Shown here piece after piece: positions 6,731 through 14,745 of a stretch of 50,419 nucleotides of DNA. The translations under genes and the position numbers were made by a program. The notes beneath the pieces are model-generated. The model did no database searches, was not told the origin of the DNA, and was given only the letters and a program-made list of their open reading frames with translations. The stretch comes from Microbacterium testaceum. GTDB taxonomy: Bacteria; Actinomycetota; Actinomycetes; Actinomycetales; Microbacteriaceae. Each line of letters starts with the position of its first letter. Position 1 is the first letter of the stretch. The stretch lies in NCBI RefSeq assembly GCF_001476285.1, contig NZ_LDRU01000006.1:1-50419 (forward strand), given 5' to 3'.

Positions 6731-8011
6731 ATGGCCAACGCGTCCTTCGGCGAGCAGCTGATGTGGGTGCTGCCATTCGGCTACCTCGGCATCGTCTCGT
6801 GGGGTTTCTGGCTCGTCCGGAAGATCCTCGCCGCGACCGCGCGTCCCGTGAAGAACCTCTACCGGACGACGACCACCGTTGTGGTCCCCTCGTTCCACGA
6901 GGATCCCGATGTGCTTCTGCGGTGCCTGCAGACGTGGGTCCGGCAGGGTCCCTCCCGCATCATCATCGTTCTCGACGTGGCCGACGTGGAGGCGCAGACC
7001 CGAATCGAGGCACTCGCTCTGCCGACGGTCGATGTCGTGATGTTCCATCACCGGGGGAAGCGTTCGGCGCTGGGGGTCGGCATCCGCATGGTCGACACCG
7101 AACTCACCCTCTTCGTCGACTCCGACACCGCGTGGGAGGACGGGATGCTGGATGCCGTCCAGATGCCGTTCATCGACCCCGCGGTCGGAGCGGTGAGCAC
7201 GCGCCAGAACGTCTACCTGCCGAAGTCCAGCGTATGGCGGCGCGTGGCGGACTGGATCATCGACCTGCGCTACACCGACTACGCCCCCGCGATGGGCCGC
7301 TTCGGCGGCATCATCTGCGCGTCCGGTCGGACCGCCGCCTATCGCACCTCGGTGATCCAGCCTCGGGTGGAGGACCTCGAGCACGAGATCTTCCTCGGCA
7401 AGGAGTGCGTCGCGGGCGACGACGGTCGTATGACCTGGCTGGTGCTCTCGCAGGGCTTCCGCGTCGCCCACCAGGACAGCGCACGCGCCCTTTCGATGTT
7501 CCCCGGGACGTTCCGCGCGTTCGTCAAGCAACGCGTCCGGTGGAGTCGCAACTCCTTCCGCTGCTATCTCACGGCCATCCGCCACGGCTGGGTCTTCAAG
7601 GTGCCGCTGATCTCGCAGATCACGATGATGCAGATCCTGCTGACGCCGTTCACGATGTTCGTCGCTCTGGCGTACGTGGCTCTGGCCGCGCGCGCGGAGC
7701 ATCCCCTGCTGGGGCTCGGCCTCGCGGTCGTCTGGCTGTTCGTCGGTCGCGGCATCCGCGGGATGTCGCACCTGTGGCGGCGTCCCGAGGACATCGTCCT
7801 GCTGCCGCTCGTCACGCTCGTCATCATCTTCATCTCGCTCCCGATCAAGGTCTACGCCTTGTTCACCATGAACAAGCAGGGGTGGCTGACACGATCGGCC
7901 GACACCCAGGGTGGCGAGGGGCAGACGGAGGCGAGCCTCGGTGGCGAGGGGCAGTCCGCCGAGAGCCTCGGGCTCGTGCCGCAGACGACGGAGGTGACCC
8001 GTGACCGATGA
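6731..8011 (+). CDS. Membrane GT2 glycosyltransferase, processive synthase type
   Basis: A 426-residue inner-membrane glycosyltransferase. An N-terminal helix (about 12-29) is followed by a GT-A domain with LDVADVE, the metal-binding D130-S-D132, the acceptor-site loop G229-D-D231 and Q267-RVRW271. The QxxRW signature marks processive beta-glycan synthases such as hyaluronan, cellulose and chitin synthases. Three or four C-terminal membrane segments (about 292-380) end in NKQGWLTR, resembling the W-x-TR end of hyaluronan-type synthases. The substrate is unknown, but UDP-glucose dehydrogenase at 40-41 kb supplies UDP-glucuronate. The stop overlaps the next gene by 11 nt. The C-terminal tail contains a duplicated decapeptide. 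Confidence 0.88.
   Translation: MANASFGEQLMWVLPFGYLGIVSWGFWLVRKILAATARPVKNLYRTTTTVVVPSFHEDPDVLLRCLQTWVRQGPSRIIIVLDVADVEAQTRIEALALPTVDVVMFHHRGKRSALGVGIRMVDTELTLFVDSDTAWEDGMLDAVQMPFIDPAVGAVSTRQNVYLPKSSVWRRVADWIIDLRYTDYAPAMGRFGGIICASGRTAAYRTSVIQPRVEDLEHEIFLGKECVAGDDGRMTWLVLSQGFRVAHQDSARALSMFPGTFRAFVKQRVRWSRNSFRCYLTAIRHGWVFKVPLISQITMMQILLTPFTMFVALAYVALAARAEHPLLGLGLAVVWLFVGRGIRGMSHLWRRPEDIVLLPLVTLVIIFISLPIKVYALFTMNKQGWLTRSADTQGGEGQTEASLGGEGQSAESLGLVPQTTEVTRDR
7911..7970 (+). repeat. Tandem 30-bp repeat in the GT2 C-terminal tail
   Basis: Two adjacent 30-nt units (7911-7940 and 7941-7970) are identical at about 25 positions and encode a repeated GGEGQ...SLG segment in the cytoplasmic tail of the synthase. 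A recent in-frame duplication is the simplest explanation. Confidence 0.7.
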
Positions 8012-10133
8012 GGGAGGGATCACCGCCCACGAACGCGGGGACAGCCACTTCGCGTTCCGCGGCGTCGCGCGGGTCGTCATGGTGGTCGCCGTGGTCGTCC
8101 TCGTGGCGGGGGTCATTCTCGCGGGCAACTTCATCCACACGGGAACGTTCCTGCCCTGGCTGAGCAATGATGCGCGGTCGAGCACCGCCGTGGTGGGACC
8201 GGTGCCCGACCCCACCGAGAGCGCCGCGGAAGGTGCCCCCGACGCTGCGGCGCCCCAGACACCGGCTGATCGCGTGGCAGCCGAGGACACGCGTCTGTCC
8301 GCCGTCGCCGCGCTCGGGAGTACCGATCCGGCTCTGATCGACACCTGGAACACCGTCGTGCTGGGCGCGAAGAACGGTCAGCCGACGGGATACTCGCTCG
8401 CCGACCTCGTCGCCCTCGGCGCGGCACGCCAGGACGACGCGACGACCTTCACCCTGCTACGCAACGTCGTCGTCCGTTCCGGAGCCGAGCTCGACCTCGT
8501 CGCCCCGGGCTCGACGCTGCGGATGACGAGCTCCCCGGCGGGCAGTACGAGCATCGTCGGCTGGGGCGGGCATCTGCTGTTCGGCGGTCTCGAAGGATCG
8601 CCGTTGCGCATCACGTCGTGGGACGACTCGAACGCCGCCCCCGACACCGACGAGTCGGACGGCCGAGCGTACGTGCGCGTTCGAGACGGCATCCTGGCCT
8701 CGTCGTACACCGACTTCTCGGACCTCGGGTATTGGAGCGGGCGCACCGGGGGGCTCGCCATCACGGGCAGCGGGACGGTGGACGCCGGTGCCCGGCTCGA
8801 GAACTCGACGATGACCGGACTCCATTACGGTCTGTTCGCATCGGAGAGCACCGGGGTCGGCGTGTTCGACTCCACGATCACCGACTCGACGCTGACGGGC
8901 TTGGAATTCACCAACGGCGGTCACGACTTCCGGGTGGACCGCACCACGGTCCGCGATTCCGGTTCGGACGGCATCTCGCTCTCGCGCCAGTCGCGCGCGC
9001 TCACTCTGAGCGACGTGACCGTCGAAGGCGCAGCCGGCTGGGGTGTTCGAGTCGATGGGTCCGCCCTCGCGGACGGGCCGACGACGGGTGGCTACGGGCT
9101 GACGCCGTCGACCGGATTCACGCTGACCGACTCGCGCGTCCAGGACAACCGCGACGGCGGCGTGCGCGTGATCTCGACGGATGACACCGAGATCCACCAG
9201 TCCACCGTCGACGAGACCCGGACCGCCGTCCTCGTCGAAGGACCCTCCACCGGGCTGTCGGTGACGAACGCCGACCTCTCGTCGAGCGAGCTGCGTGGTC
9301 TCGACATCAACGGTCGGATCACGGATGCCAAGGTCTCGGACTCGCGCATCGTCGGACGACGGATCGCCACCGAACTCACGGGCGCCTCGGTCGTGATGAG
9401 CGGTAACGATCTGAGCGTGACCACCGGCTCCGCGATCGAGCTGGCAGACGGAGCCCGTGCGGACATCACGGGTAACACGTTCCACGGCGTCGGTCAGGAC
9501 GCCGTCGCGATGTGGTCCGACTCGCGCACGATGCAGGCCGACAACGACGAGAGCGGCTGGACGTTCCAATGGGCGTGGGTCGGCTGGATGAACGAGCACC
9601 CGATGATGTGGATGTGGGCGCTCGTCCTCCTCATCCCCGCGATCGGGCTGCCGGTGCTGTGGAGGCGGCGTCGGGAGCACCAGCGGCTGCGCGAGTTGCT
9701 CCGCGAAGCGCTGCTCCGGCACGGCGAGGAGCAGGTCGCCGCGTATCGCGCGCTCCCGGCGGCGGAGACCGTCACCGCGCCCGCCGGTGTGCCTGTACCC
9801 GTGGCCGCGATGGCCCCCGCCGCGGCCTCCGCGGAATCGGGCGGCGAGAGCGGCGGCCCGATGCGCGATGCCCCGCACGGCGTTCCCCCGCGTCCGCGGG
9901 CGCCACGCGCTCCCGCGACGGCGCGACCGCGGTCGTTTGCGGACCTCCGCACGGGGGCCCTCGAGGGACGGACCTTCGCCTCGCTCCGCGAGTTCGCCAT
10001 CGCTGCCGTGATCGAGGGAGGGTACTCGGTGCCCACCATCTCGCGGCTGTTCCGGATCCAGCAGTGGCGTCTGCAGCAATGGGTGGACGATGCCCTTCTG
10101 ATGCACGCACCCCCGGTGAAGGAGCAACGATGA
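8001..10133 (+). CDS. Membrane beta-helix protein with cytoplasmic HTH-like C-terminal domain
   Basis: A 710-residue protein. Residues 22-42 form one membrane segment; residues about 130-510 are a right-handed beta-helix with regular rungs (LENSTMTGLHYGLFASEST, FDSTITDSTLTGLEFTNG, VRDSGSDGISLSRQS, and so on); residues about 532-553 form a second membrane segment ending in WRRRRE. Orientation predicts the beta-helix outside and the last 155 residues inside. The tail has a charged helix, an Ala/Pro linker and a 55-residue domain (about 642-696) nearly duplicated in the next gene's product. The beta-helix resembles polysaccharide C5-epimerases and lyases; the tail may sense or signal. Starts inside the GT2 gene and overlaps the XRE gene by ATGA, so the genes are translationally coupled. 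Confidence 0.8.
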   Translation: MTDEGGITAHERGDSHFAFRGVARVVMVVAVVVLVAGVILAGNFIHTGTFLPWLSNDARSSTAVVGPVPDPTESAAEGAPDAAAPQTPADRVAAEDTRLSAVAALGSTDPALIDTWNTVVLGAKNGQPTGYSLADLVALGAARQDDATTFTLLRNVVVRSGAELDLVAPGSTLRMTSSPAGSTSIVGWGGHLLFGGLEGSPLRITSWDDSNAAPDTDESDGRAYVRVRDGILASSYTDFSDLGYWSGRTGGLAITGSGTVDAGARLENSTMTGLHYGLFASESTGVGVFDSTITDSTLTGLEFTNGGHDFRVDRTTVRDSGSDGISLSRQSRALTLSDVTVEGAAGWGVRVDGSALADGPTTGGYGLTPSTGFTLTDSRVQDNRDGGVRVISTDDTEIHQSTVDETRTAVLVEGPSTGLSVTNADLSSSELRGLDINGRITDAKVSDSRIVGRRIATELTGASVVMSGNDLSVTTGSAIELADGARADITGNTFHGVGQDAVAMWSDSRTMQADNDESGWTFQWAWVGWMNEHPMMWMWALVLLIPAIGLPVLWRRRREHQRLRELLREALLRHGEEQVAAYRALPAAETVTAPAGVPVPVAAMAPAAASAESGGESGGPMRDAPHGVPPRPRAPRAPATARPRSFADLRTGALEGRTFASLREFAIAAVIEGGYSVPTISRLFRIQQWRLQQWVDDALLMHAPPVKEQR

Positions 10134-11017
10134 GCGATCACCTCGAAGCGGATGACCGGCTCGACGACGTGCTCCGCGCGCTCGCCGATCGAGTCAGGAT
10201 GCTTCGGCGCGGTCGAGGGATCTCGCTGAGCGACCTGGCGTTCGAGTCGGGCCTGTCGGAGTCGCGTCTTCGCGGAGTGGAGTCCGGTCGGACGGCCCCG
10301 TCGTTGGCGACTCTCCTGGCGCTCGCCGAGACCTTCGAGATCGCCCTCGCCGACCTCTTCGCACACGCGACAGAGGTGCGGGATGACGGAGCGGATGCCG
10401 AGCCGCTCAGCCCCTACGTCGTGCCGAGCGAGGTCGTCTGGGGAGGGGAGCTTCCTCCGGCCCCCTGGGTGAGCGCCTCGGGTGGCACGGCCGACGACGC
10501 CACCGTGCCGGACGTGGAGCACCGCTCTCCCGCGCCGACGGCCGCTCCGACCGCTCCGCCGTTCGCGCCGACCGAGAAAGTCTGGGGCGGTCCGCTTCCG
10601 CCGGCGCCGTGGATGACCCAGGCATCCGTGCAGGCCGACGTCGTTGTCCCTCCGGTCGTCGAGCCGGCATCCGAGCCGCTTCCCCCGGAGCCCGTTCCCG
10701 CGCCGGCCGTGCTTGCGCACCGAGCGGCCACGTCCGCTGCCACCCGTGCCCACGACTACGCGCTCGCCCACGGCATGCGGGAGAACTCCGCCTACGTCTT
10801 CGCGGCTCCCGGCTCCGCGACGAACGCGGCCCCGCGGACCTTCTCGGATCTGCGGACCGGCGCATTGGCCGGACGGGATTTCCGCTCGCTCCAGGAGTTC
10901 GCTGTGGCCTCCGTCGTCGAGGGCGGGTACGCGCTCGCCGACGTCGCGCGGGTCTTCCGCATCCCGTCGTGGCGACTGGACCAGTGGGTGCGGGAGACCG
11001 GGCACACCCCGCGCTGA
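10130..11017 (+). CDS. XRE regulator sharing its C-terminal domain with the membrane beta-helix protein
   Basis: A 295-residue soluble protein. Residues 21-77 are an XRE/Cro-type helix-turn-helix (MLRRGRGISLSDLAFESGLS, then SRLRGVESGRTAPSLATL). The middle is Pro/Ala-rich and disordered-looking and carries the motif VWGGxLPPAPW twice (about 103-113 and 151-161). Residues about 235-290 are the same domain as the end of the preceding protein: by eye 34 of 54 positions are identical (FxDLRTGALxGR, EFA, EGGY, RxFRIxxWRLxQWV). The domain itself looks like a small helix-turn-helix. The ATG overlaps the previous stop (ATGA). I infer a cytoplasmic regulator of the block whose activity depends on pairing with the membrane protein. 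Confidence 0.82.
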   Translation: MSDHLEADDRLDDVLRALADRVRMLRRGRGISLSDLAFESGLSESRLRGVESGRTAPSLATLLALAETFEIALADLFAHATEVRDDGADAEPLSPYVVPSEVVWGGELPPAPWVSASGGTADDATVPDVEHRSPAPTAAPTAPPFAPTEKVWGGPLPPAPWMTQASVQADVVVPPVVEPASEPLPPEPVPAPAVLAHRAATSAATRAHDYALAHGMRENSAYVFAAPGSATNAAPRTFSDLRTGALAGRDFRSLQEFAVASVVEGGYALADVARVFRIPSWRLDQWVRETGHTPR

Positions 11018-11024
11018 CGGATGC

Positions 11025-11041
11025 GCCCGGCGCCGCCGGGC
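11025..11041. terminator. Bidirectional hairpin between convergent genes
   Basis: A 7-bp perfect GC stem with a 3-nt loop (arms 11025-11031 and 11035-11041) fills the 24-nt space between the XRE stop and the convergent LLM oxidoreductase stop. Confidence 0.55.
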
Positions 11042-12007
11042 CTAGAGCGCGCGCAGCTTCTCGAGAAGAGGGGCGGCGATCTCGTCGACGAACCGCTGCT
11101 GCTGTTCGTCTCCGACCTGCACGATCGCGATATCGGTGAACCCCGCATCGATGAACGGGCGCACGCTCTCCGCGAGCTCGTCGAGGTCGGGACCGCACGC
11201 GATCGAGTCGGCGACATCCTCGGGACGCACGAACTGCGAGGCCCCCGCGAAGCCGGCGGGTGTCGGGAGGTCGGCGTTGACAGCCCACCCTCCGGCGAAC
11301 CAGCGGAACTGGTCGTGAGCGCGGGCGACAGCGGCATCCCGGTCAGGATCCCAGCTGATCGGGATCTGCCCGATCTTGCGGGACTCGCCCTCGTGGTGCT
11401 GGTCCCACCCCTTGACGATGTCCCCGTCGGGCTCGGTCGTGATGAGGTGATCGCCCAGCGGCGCGAAGCGCTCGATCGAGTGCTCGCCCGAGACCGCGAC
11501 CCCGATCGGGACTCCGCCCTCGGGGGCGTCCCACACGCGGGCCGAATCGACGCGGAAGTACTCGCCGTCGTAGGTCACGAGGTCGCCGGTGTGGAGGGCG
11601 CGGATGATCTCGATCGCTTCGACGAGCATGTCCTGGCGGGCGTGCACCGCGGGCCAGCCTTCGCCCACGACGTGCTCGTTGAGGTTCTCGCCGGAGCCCA
11701 ACCCGAGAGTGAACCGCCCCTCCGAGAGCAGCTGCAGCGTCGCCGCCTTCTGTGCCACGACCGCGGGGTGGTATCGCACCGTCGGGCACGTCACGTATGT
11801 CATCAGTTCGACGTCCGAGGTGGCATGCGCGACCGCCCCGAGCACCGTCCAGGCGTAGGGCGCGTGACCCTGGCTGGTGAGCCAGGGGGAGTAATGGTCG
11901 CTGGAGACCAGGAAGTCGTAGCCCGCGCGCTCGGCGCCGACGGCGTAATCGATGAGGGCCCGGGGGCCGCTCTGCTCGGTCATGAGGGTGTACCCGAATC
12001 GCGTCAT
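11042..12007 (-). CDS. F420-dependent LLM-class oxidoreductase (TIGR03557-like)
   Basis: A 321-residue luciferase-like TIM-barrel enzyme. The opening MTRFGYTLMTEQ, then SSDHYSPW, LGSGENLNEHVVGEGWP and the C-terminal DAGFTDIAIVQVG are typical of the TIGR03557 subgroup related to F420-dependent glucose-6-phosphate dehydrogenase. It should use deazaflavin F420 as hydride carrier; the substrate is not identifiable. The ATG at 12007 is chosen because it matches the family N-terminus; the frame remains open to 12028, and neither start has a ribosome site. It lies downstream of the TerC terminator and is therefore probably transcribed on its own. Confidence 0.88.
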   Translation of the reverse strand: MTRFGYTLMTEQSGPRALIDYAVGAERAGYDFLVSSDHYSPWLTSQGHAPYAWTVLGAVAHATSDVELMTYVTCPTVRYHPAVVAQKAATLQLLSEGRFTLGLGSGENLNEHVVGEGWPAVHARQDMLVEAIEIIRALHTGDLVTYDGEYFRVDSARVWDAPEGGVPIGVAVSGEHSIERFAPLGDHLITTEPDGDIVKGWDQHHEGESRKIGQIPISWDPDRDAAVARAHDQFRWFAGGWAVNADLPTPAGFAGASQFVRPEDVADSIACGPDLDELAESVRPFIDAGFTDIAIVQVGDEQQQRFVDEIAAPLLEKLRAL

Positions 12008-12066
12008 GCGGGCCACGGTAGGCCGCACGCGTATCGCGCTCGCCGGGGTTGCGCGTCGGCATCGGA

Positions 12067-12110
12067 TACGGCAACGGGCCCGCGGCGTAAGCCGCGGGCC
12101 CGTTGCCGTA
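12067..12110 (-). terminator. Strong hairpin terminator after terC
   Basis: A perfect 20-bp inverted repeat (arms 12067-12086 and 12091-12110) with a GTAA loop begins 4 nt past the TerC stop. It is one of the two strongest hairpins in the window. Confidence 0.85.
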
Positions 12111-12113
12111 GCG

Positions 12114-13136
12114 TCAATCCTCCGGCGCGTGGATCACCTTCTCGTCGTCGAATGTCGTTCGATCCGCCTTCTGGGCGTCGTTGCGCGTCTTGCGCAGGCT
12201 CAGCCAGGTTGCCACCGCCACCGTCGCGGCGATGAACAGCAGCGAGAACCAGATCGGAATCTCCGGCACCCACAGCAGCGGCTCACCGCCGTTGATGAAG
12301 GGCACCTCGTTGACGTGGAGGGCGTGGAAGACGAGCTTGACGCCGATGAACGCGAGGATGACGGCCAGGCCCTGTGCCAGGTAGACCAGACGCTCCAGCA
12401 GACCGCCGATCAGGAAGTAGAGCTGACGCAGGCCCATCAAGGCGAAGGCGTTGGCGGTGAAGACGATGTACGCCTCCTTCGTCAGACCGTAGATCGCCGG
12501 AATCGAGTCGACGGCGAAGACGAGGTCGATGAAGCCGATGGCGATGATCACCAGCAGCATGGGCGTGACGAACCGCTTGCCGTCCTTGCGCACCGTCATC
12601 TTGTCGCCGTTGTACTCCTCGCTGACGGGGAGGATGCGCCGCACGAACTGCATGAACTTGCCGTTGGCGGGGTCGCTGTCGCCGTGGGAGAACGCCTGCT
12701 TGTAAGCGAGGAAGAGCAGGAGGGCGCCGAAGAGGTAGAAGATCCACGAGAAGTTCTCGATGAGAGCCGCGCCGACGGCGATGAATCCTCCGCGCATGAT
12801 GAGCGCGATGACGATGCCGATCATCAGCACCTTCTGCTGGTACTTCTTGGGCACCGCGAACCCGGTCATGATGATCAGGAACACGAAGAGGTTGTCGATC
12901 GACAGCGCCTTCTCGGTCAGATACCCGGCAAAGTACTCGCCGCCGTACGTCCAGCCCGAGAACACGCCGATGCCGACGCCGAAGAGCAGGGCGAGGCCGA
13001 TGTAGAACGCGGACCACCGGGCGGATTCGCCGATCGTCGGCTCGTGCGGCTTACGGACGTGAACGAAGAACTCGAACACGAAGAACGCGATCGTCACGGC
13101 GATCGTGATGATCCAGATGAGCGGGGTGACGCCCAT
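12114..13136 (-). CDS. TerC family membrane protein
   Basis: A 340-residue integral membrane protein of the TerC/Alx family with about nine hydrophobic segments. Diagnostic blocks include KALSIDNLFVFLIIM near residue 85 and the second acidic motif GFIDLVFAVDSIPAI, whose Asp residues are placed within helices as expected for metal transport. Family members export manganese or load exported metalloproteins. The ATG at 13136 follows GGAGG at 5-nt spacing; the in-frame extension to 13277 would run through a riboswitch-like leader and is rejected. The leader (see 13173-13270) fits regulation by Mn2+. Confidence 0.88.
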   Translation of the reverse strand: MGVTPLIWIITIAVTIAFFVFEFFVHVRKPHEPTIGESARWSAFYIGLALLFGVGIGVFSGWTYGGEYFAGYLTEKALSIDNLFVFLIIMTGFAVPKKYQQKVLMIGIVIALIMRGGFIAVGAALIENFSWIFYLFGALLLFLAYKQAFSHGDSDPANGKFMQFVRRILPVSEEYNGDKMTVRKDGKRFVTPMLLVIIAIGFIDLVFAVDSIPAIYGLTKEAYIVFTANAFALMGLRQLYFLIGGLLERLVYLAQGLAVILAFIGVKLVFHALHVNEVPFINGGEPLLWVPEIPIWFSLLFIAATVAVATWLSLRKTRNDAQKADRTTFDDEKVIHAPED

Positions 13137-13172
13137 GGAGGCCTCCAAGGGAAATAGGTGTACGACAAGACA

Positions 13173-13270
13173 CCAAGGTCTCCTCCACCCGGCGAGATGG
13201 GCCGACGTCCCGGGTCCACGATGGTGTGGCCGTATTGACGAGAACGTCGCGGTGGGAGTACTCCCCTTGC
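13173..13270 (-). promoter_or_regulatory. Probable yybP-ykoY manganese riboswitch in the terC leader
   Basis: Read on the minus strand, the leader holds GCAAGGGGAGTA (13270-13259) and, about 85 nt later, GGAGACCTTGG (13183-13173). These match the two conserved internal-loop strands of the yybP-ykoY aptamer (GGGGAGUA and GAGACC). CAAGG (13269-13265) can pair with CCTTG as the closing P1 helix, and a four-base GACG/CGTC hairpin lies between. Length and position, 37 nt before the terC start, fit the class, which turns on Mn2+ efflux or TerC genes. Assigned from sequence by eye; structure not computed. Confidence 0.7.
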
Positions 13271-13333
13271 TGAGCACGATTCTAGCGGACGCACATGACC
13301 GCGCGGGGGCTGGACCCCGATCCGTGCGCTGTG

Positions 13334-13969
13334 CTAGTCGGTGGAGAGGGTCGCCGCGCGGGTGCCGCGCAGGTCGACATGCAGCGCGGCGGAGCCGGCC
13401 GTCGGGTCGAGACCGAGGGCGGTCAACGCGTCGAAGCGCGCGTCACCCGCGGGTGCAGTGACGCGGAGGCCGGTGAGCTCCAGCCGGGGAAGGTCCCCCA
13501 GGCCCGGATGAGGGCTGTCCTGCCAGTCGATGAGGAAAGGGAGTCCGTCCCACGCGTTGCCGGCGCGTCGGGTCAAGCGCCACGACAGCTGAACGCCGTC
13601 CGGGCGCACGCGCCCGAGCGGCTCCACGTCGCCCGGATCGGCGCCGAGGCTGCGCAGGCGTTCGACGGTGGCATCCAGGTCGTCTGGACGAAGGGCGAAG
13701 CCTGCGAGGCGCGGGGCGCTGAGGCTGCTGATCCCGAACGTGGGAATCTCGGATGCCGTGCGGACACCGTCGGGGTCGGGTCCGATGATCTCGAGGTAGC
13801 GGCGACCGGGCTGGCCGTCGACGGTGAGCGCGATGAGCGCGTTCGCGGTGCCGGTCGTCGTGTGGCGGCCGCCGGGGGCGCCGCGAACTCCGGTGAGGCG
13901 TTCGATCTCGTCGATGGCGTCAGCGAGTGAGGGGCCCGCGAAGACGAGATGGTCGAGGTCGGTCGACAT
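13334..13969 (-). CDS. VOC / glyoxalase-like domain protein
   Basis: A 211-residue protein beginning MSTDLDHLVFAGPSLADAI, the first beta-alpha unit of vicinal-oxygen-chelate proteins, with His8 as candidate metal ligand, followed by GRHTTTGTANALIAL and RYLEIIGPD, where the Glu is the usual second ligand. The C-terminal half repeats the fold less clearly (LTGLRVTAP, AALHVDLRG). This matches the single-chain glyoxalase-like proteins of actinobacteria with unknown substrate. The ATG at 13969 has GGAG 7 nt upstream on its strand. It is divergent from, and unrelated to, the terC leader. Confidence 0.8.
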   Translation of the reverse strand: MSTDLDHLVFAGPSLADAIDEIERLTGVRGAPGGRHTTTGTANALIALTVDGQPGRRYLEIIGPDPDGVRTASEIPTFGISSLSAPRLAGFALRPDDLDATVERLRSLGADPGDVEPLGRVRPDGVQLSWRLTRRAGNAWDGLPFLIDWQDSPHPGLGDLPRLELTGLRVTAPAGDARFDALTALGLDPTAGSAALHVDLRGTRAATLSTD

Positions 13970-14057
13970 GAGGTGCTCCGATCGGTCGCTTCTTCGACTC
14001 TGCCGCTCTCCCACCGCTCGCGCATCCGCGACGTCATGCGGCGTCACCGTCCTCGCG

Positions 14058-14630
14058 TCAGAGCGGTGGGTGAGACCCGCCCGTGACGACGTCGACGAGG
14101 GCGCGCATGTCGTCGGCGTCGAAGTCTTCGCGACTGAGCGCTCGGAGGATCACCGCGCCGAGCAGGGCCTCTGCGGCCGCCTCGAGGCGTGCTCCGCTCG
14201 TTCCGCCCATCGCCTGCGACAGGCGCTCCATGAGGGGCGCGGCGAGGATGGCCTCGCGCAGGCGTCGCCCGATCTCGGCGTTCTCCGCGGCCGCGGCGAC
14301 GAACGATCGGAGGAGCCCCTCGCCGTCGGGACTCGCGCGGAGGGCGAACAGGTCGGCCAGCCACGCCGCGAGATCGCCGCGGGCATCGCCCGTGTCGGGG
14401 AGATGACGCCGGCCGTCCAGCAGGTGGCCCTCGAGGATCGCCTCGGCGATGACGTCGCCCTTGCTCGACCACCAGCGGTAGATCGTCTGTTTGCCGACCC
14501 CCGCCCGCCGAGCGATCCCCTCGATCGCGAGGTGTTCGTATCCGCCCTCGGCGAAGAGTTCCGCCGCCGCCTCGAGGATCGCCAGACGGGCGGCCTCGCT
14601 TCGGACGGGGCCACTGCGCGGAAGAGCCAT
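14058..14630 (-). CDS. TetR family regulator divergent from MMPL exporter
   Basis: A 190-residue TetR-type repressor. The N-terminal DNA-binding domain is clear: AILEAAAELFAEGGYEHLAI, then GIARRAGVGKQTIYRWWSSK, the GxxTxYxxF/W-type recognition helix. The C-terminal ligand domain is divergent as usual. The ATG at 14630 is preferred to an in-frame ATG at 14639, giving MALPRSG as the start. It is divergently transcribed from the MMPL transporter across 115 nt, the typical arrangement in which the repressor controls the exporter and itself. Inducer unknown. Confidence 0.87.
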   Translation of the reverse strand: MALPRSGPVRSEAARLAILEAAAELFAEGGYEHLAIEGIARRAGVGKQTIYRWWSSKGDVIAEAILEGHLLDGRRHLPDTGDARGDLAAWLADLFALRASPDGEGLLRSFVAAAAENAEIGRRLREAILAAPLMERLSQAMGGTSGARLEAAAEALLGAVILRALSREDFDADDMRALVDVVTGGSHPPL

Positions 14631-14745
14631 GACACACATTCTGGACGAGACTCAACAGAAAAGACGAGACGGTCCGTGTTATCTTTGCGTCGACTGGTCG
14701 GAGCCGACGGTGCTCTCTCGTGCACCGCACGAGAGGAACCCCTTC
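14631..14745. promoter_or_regulatory. Divergent tetR/MMPL control region
   Basis: This 115-nt spacer must hold both promoters. The octamer GACGAGAC occurs twice (14644-14651 and 14663-14670) as a direct repeat, and ACGGTCCGT (14669-14677) is a small palindrome; either could be part of the TetR operator. TTATCT (14679-14684) is a weak -10 for the transporter. Confidence 0.35.

Noticed and set aside
6617..8353. Open frame of 578 codons opposite the GT2 gene
   Set aside because: Low-complexity, His/Arg/Asp-rich shadow; the plus strand encodes a complete glycosyltransferase.
11021..12235. Plus-strand frame opposite the LLM gene
   Set aside because: Antisense shadow; the minus strand encodes a complete luciferase-like enzyme.
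13137..13277. N-terminal extension of TerC to 13277
   Set aside because: This would be translated through the riboswitch-like leader; the internal ATG has an ideal GGAGG.
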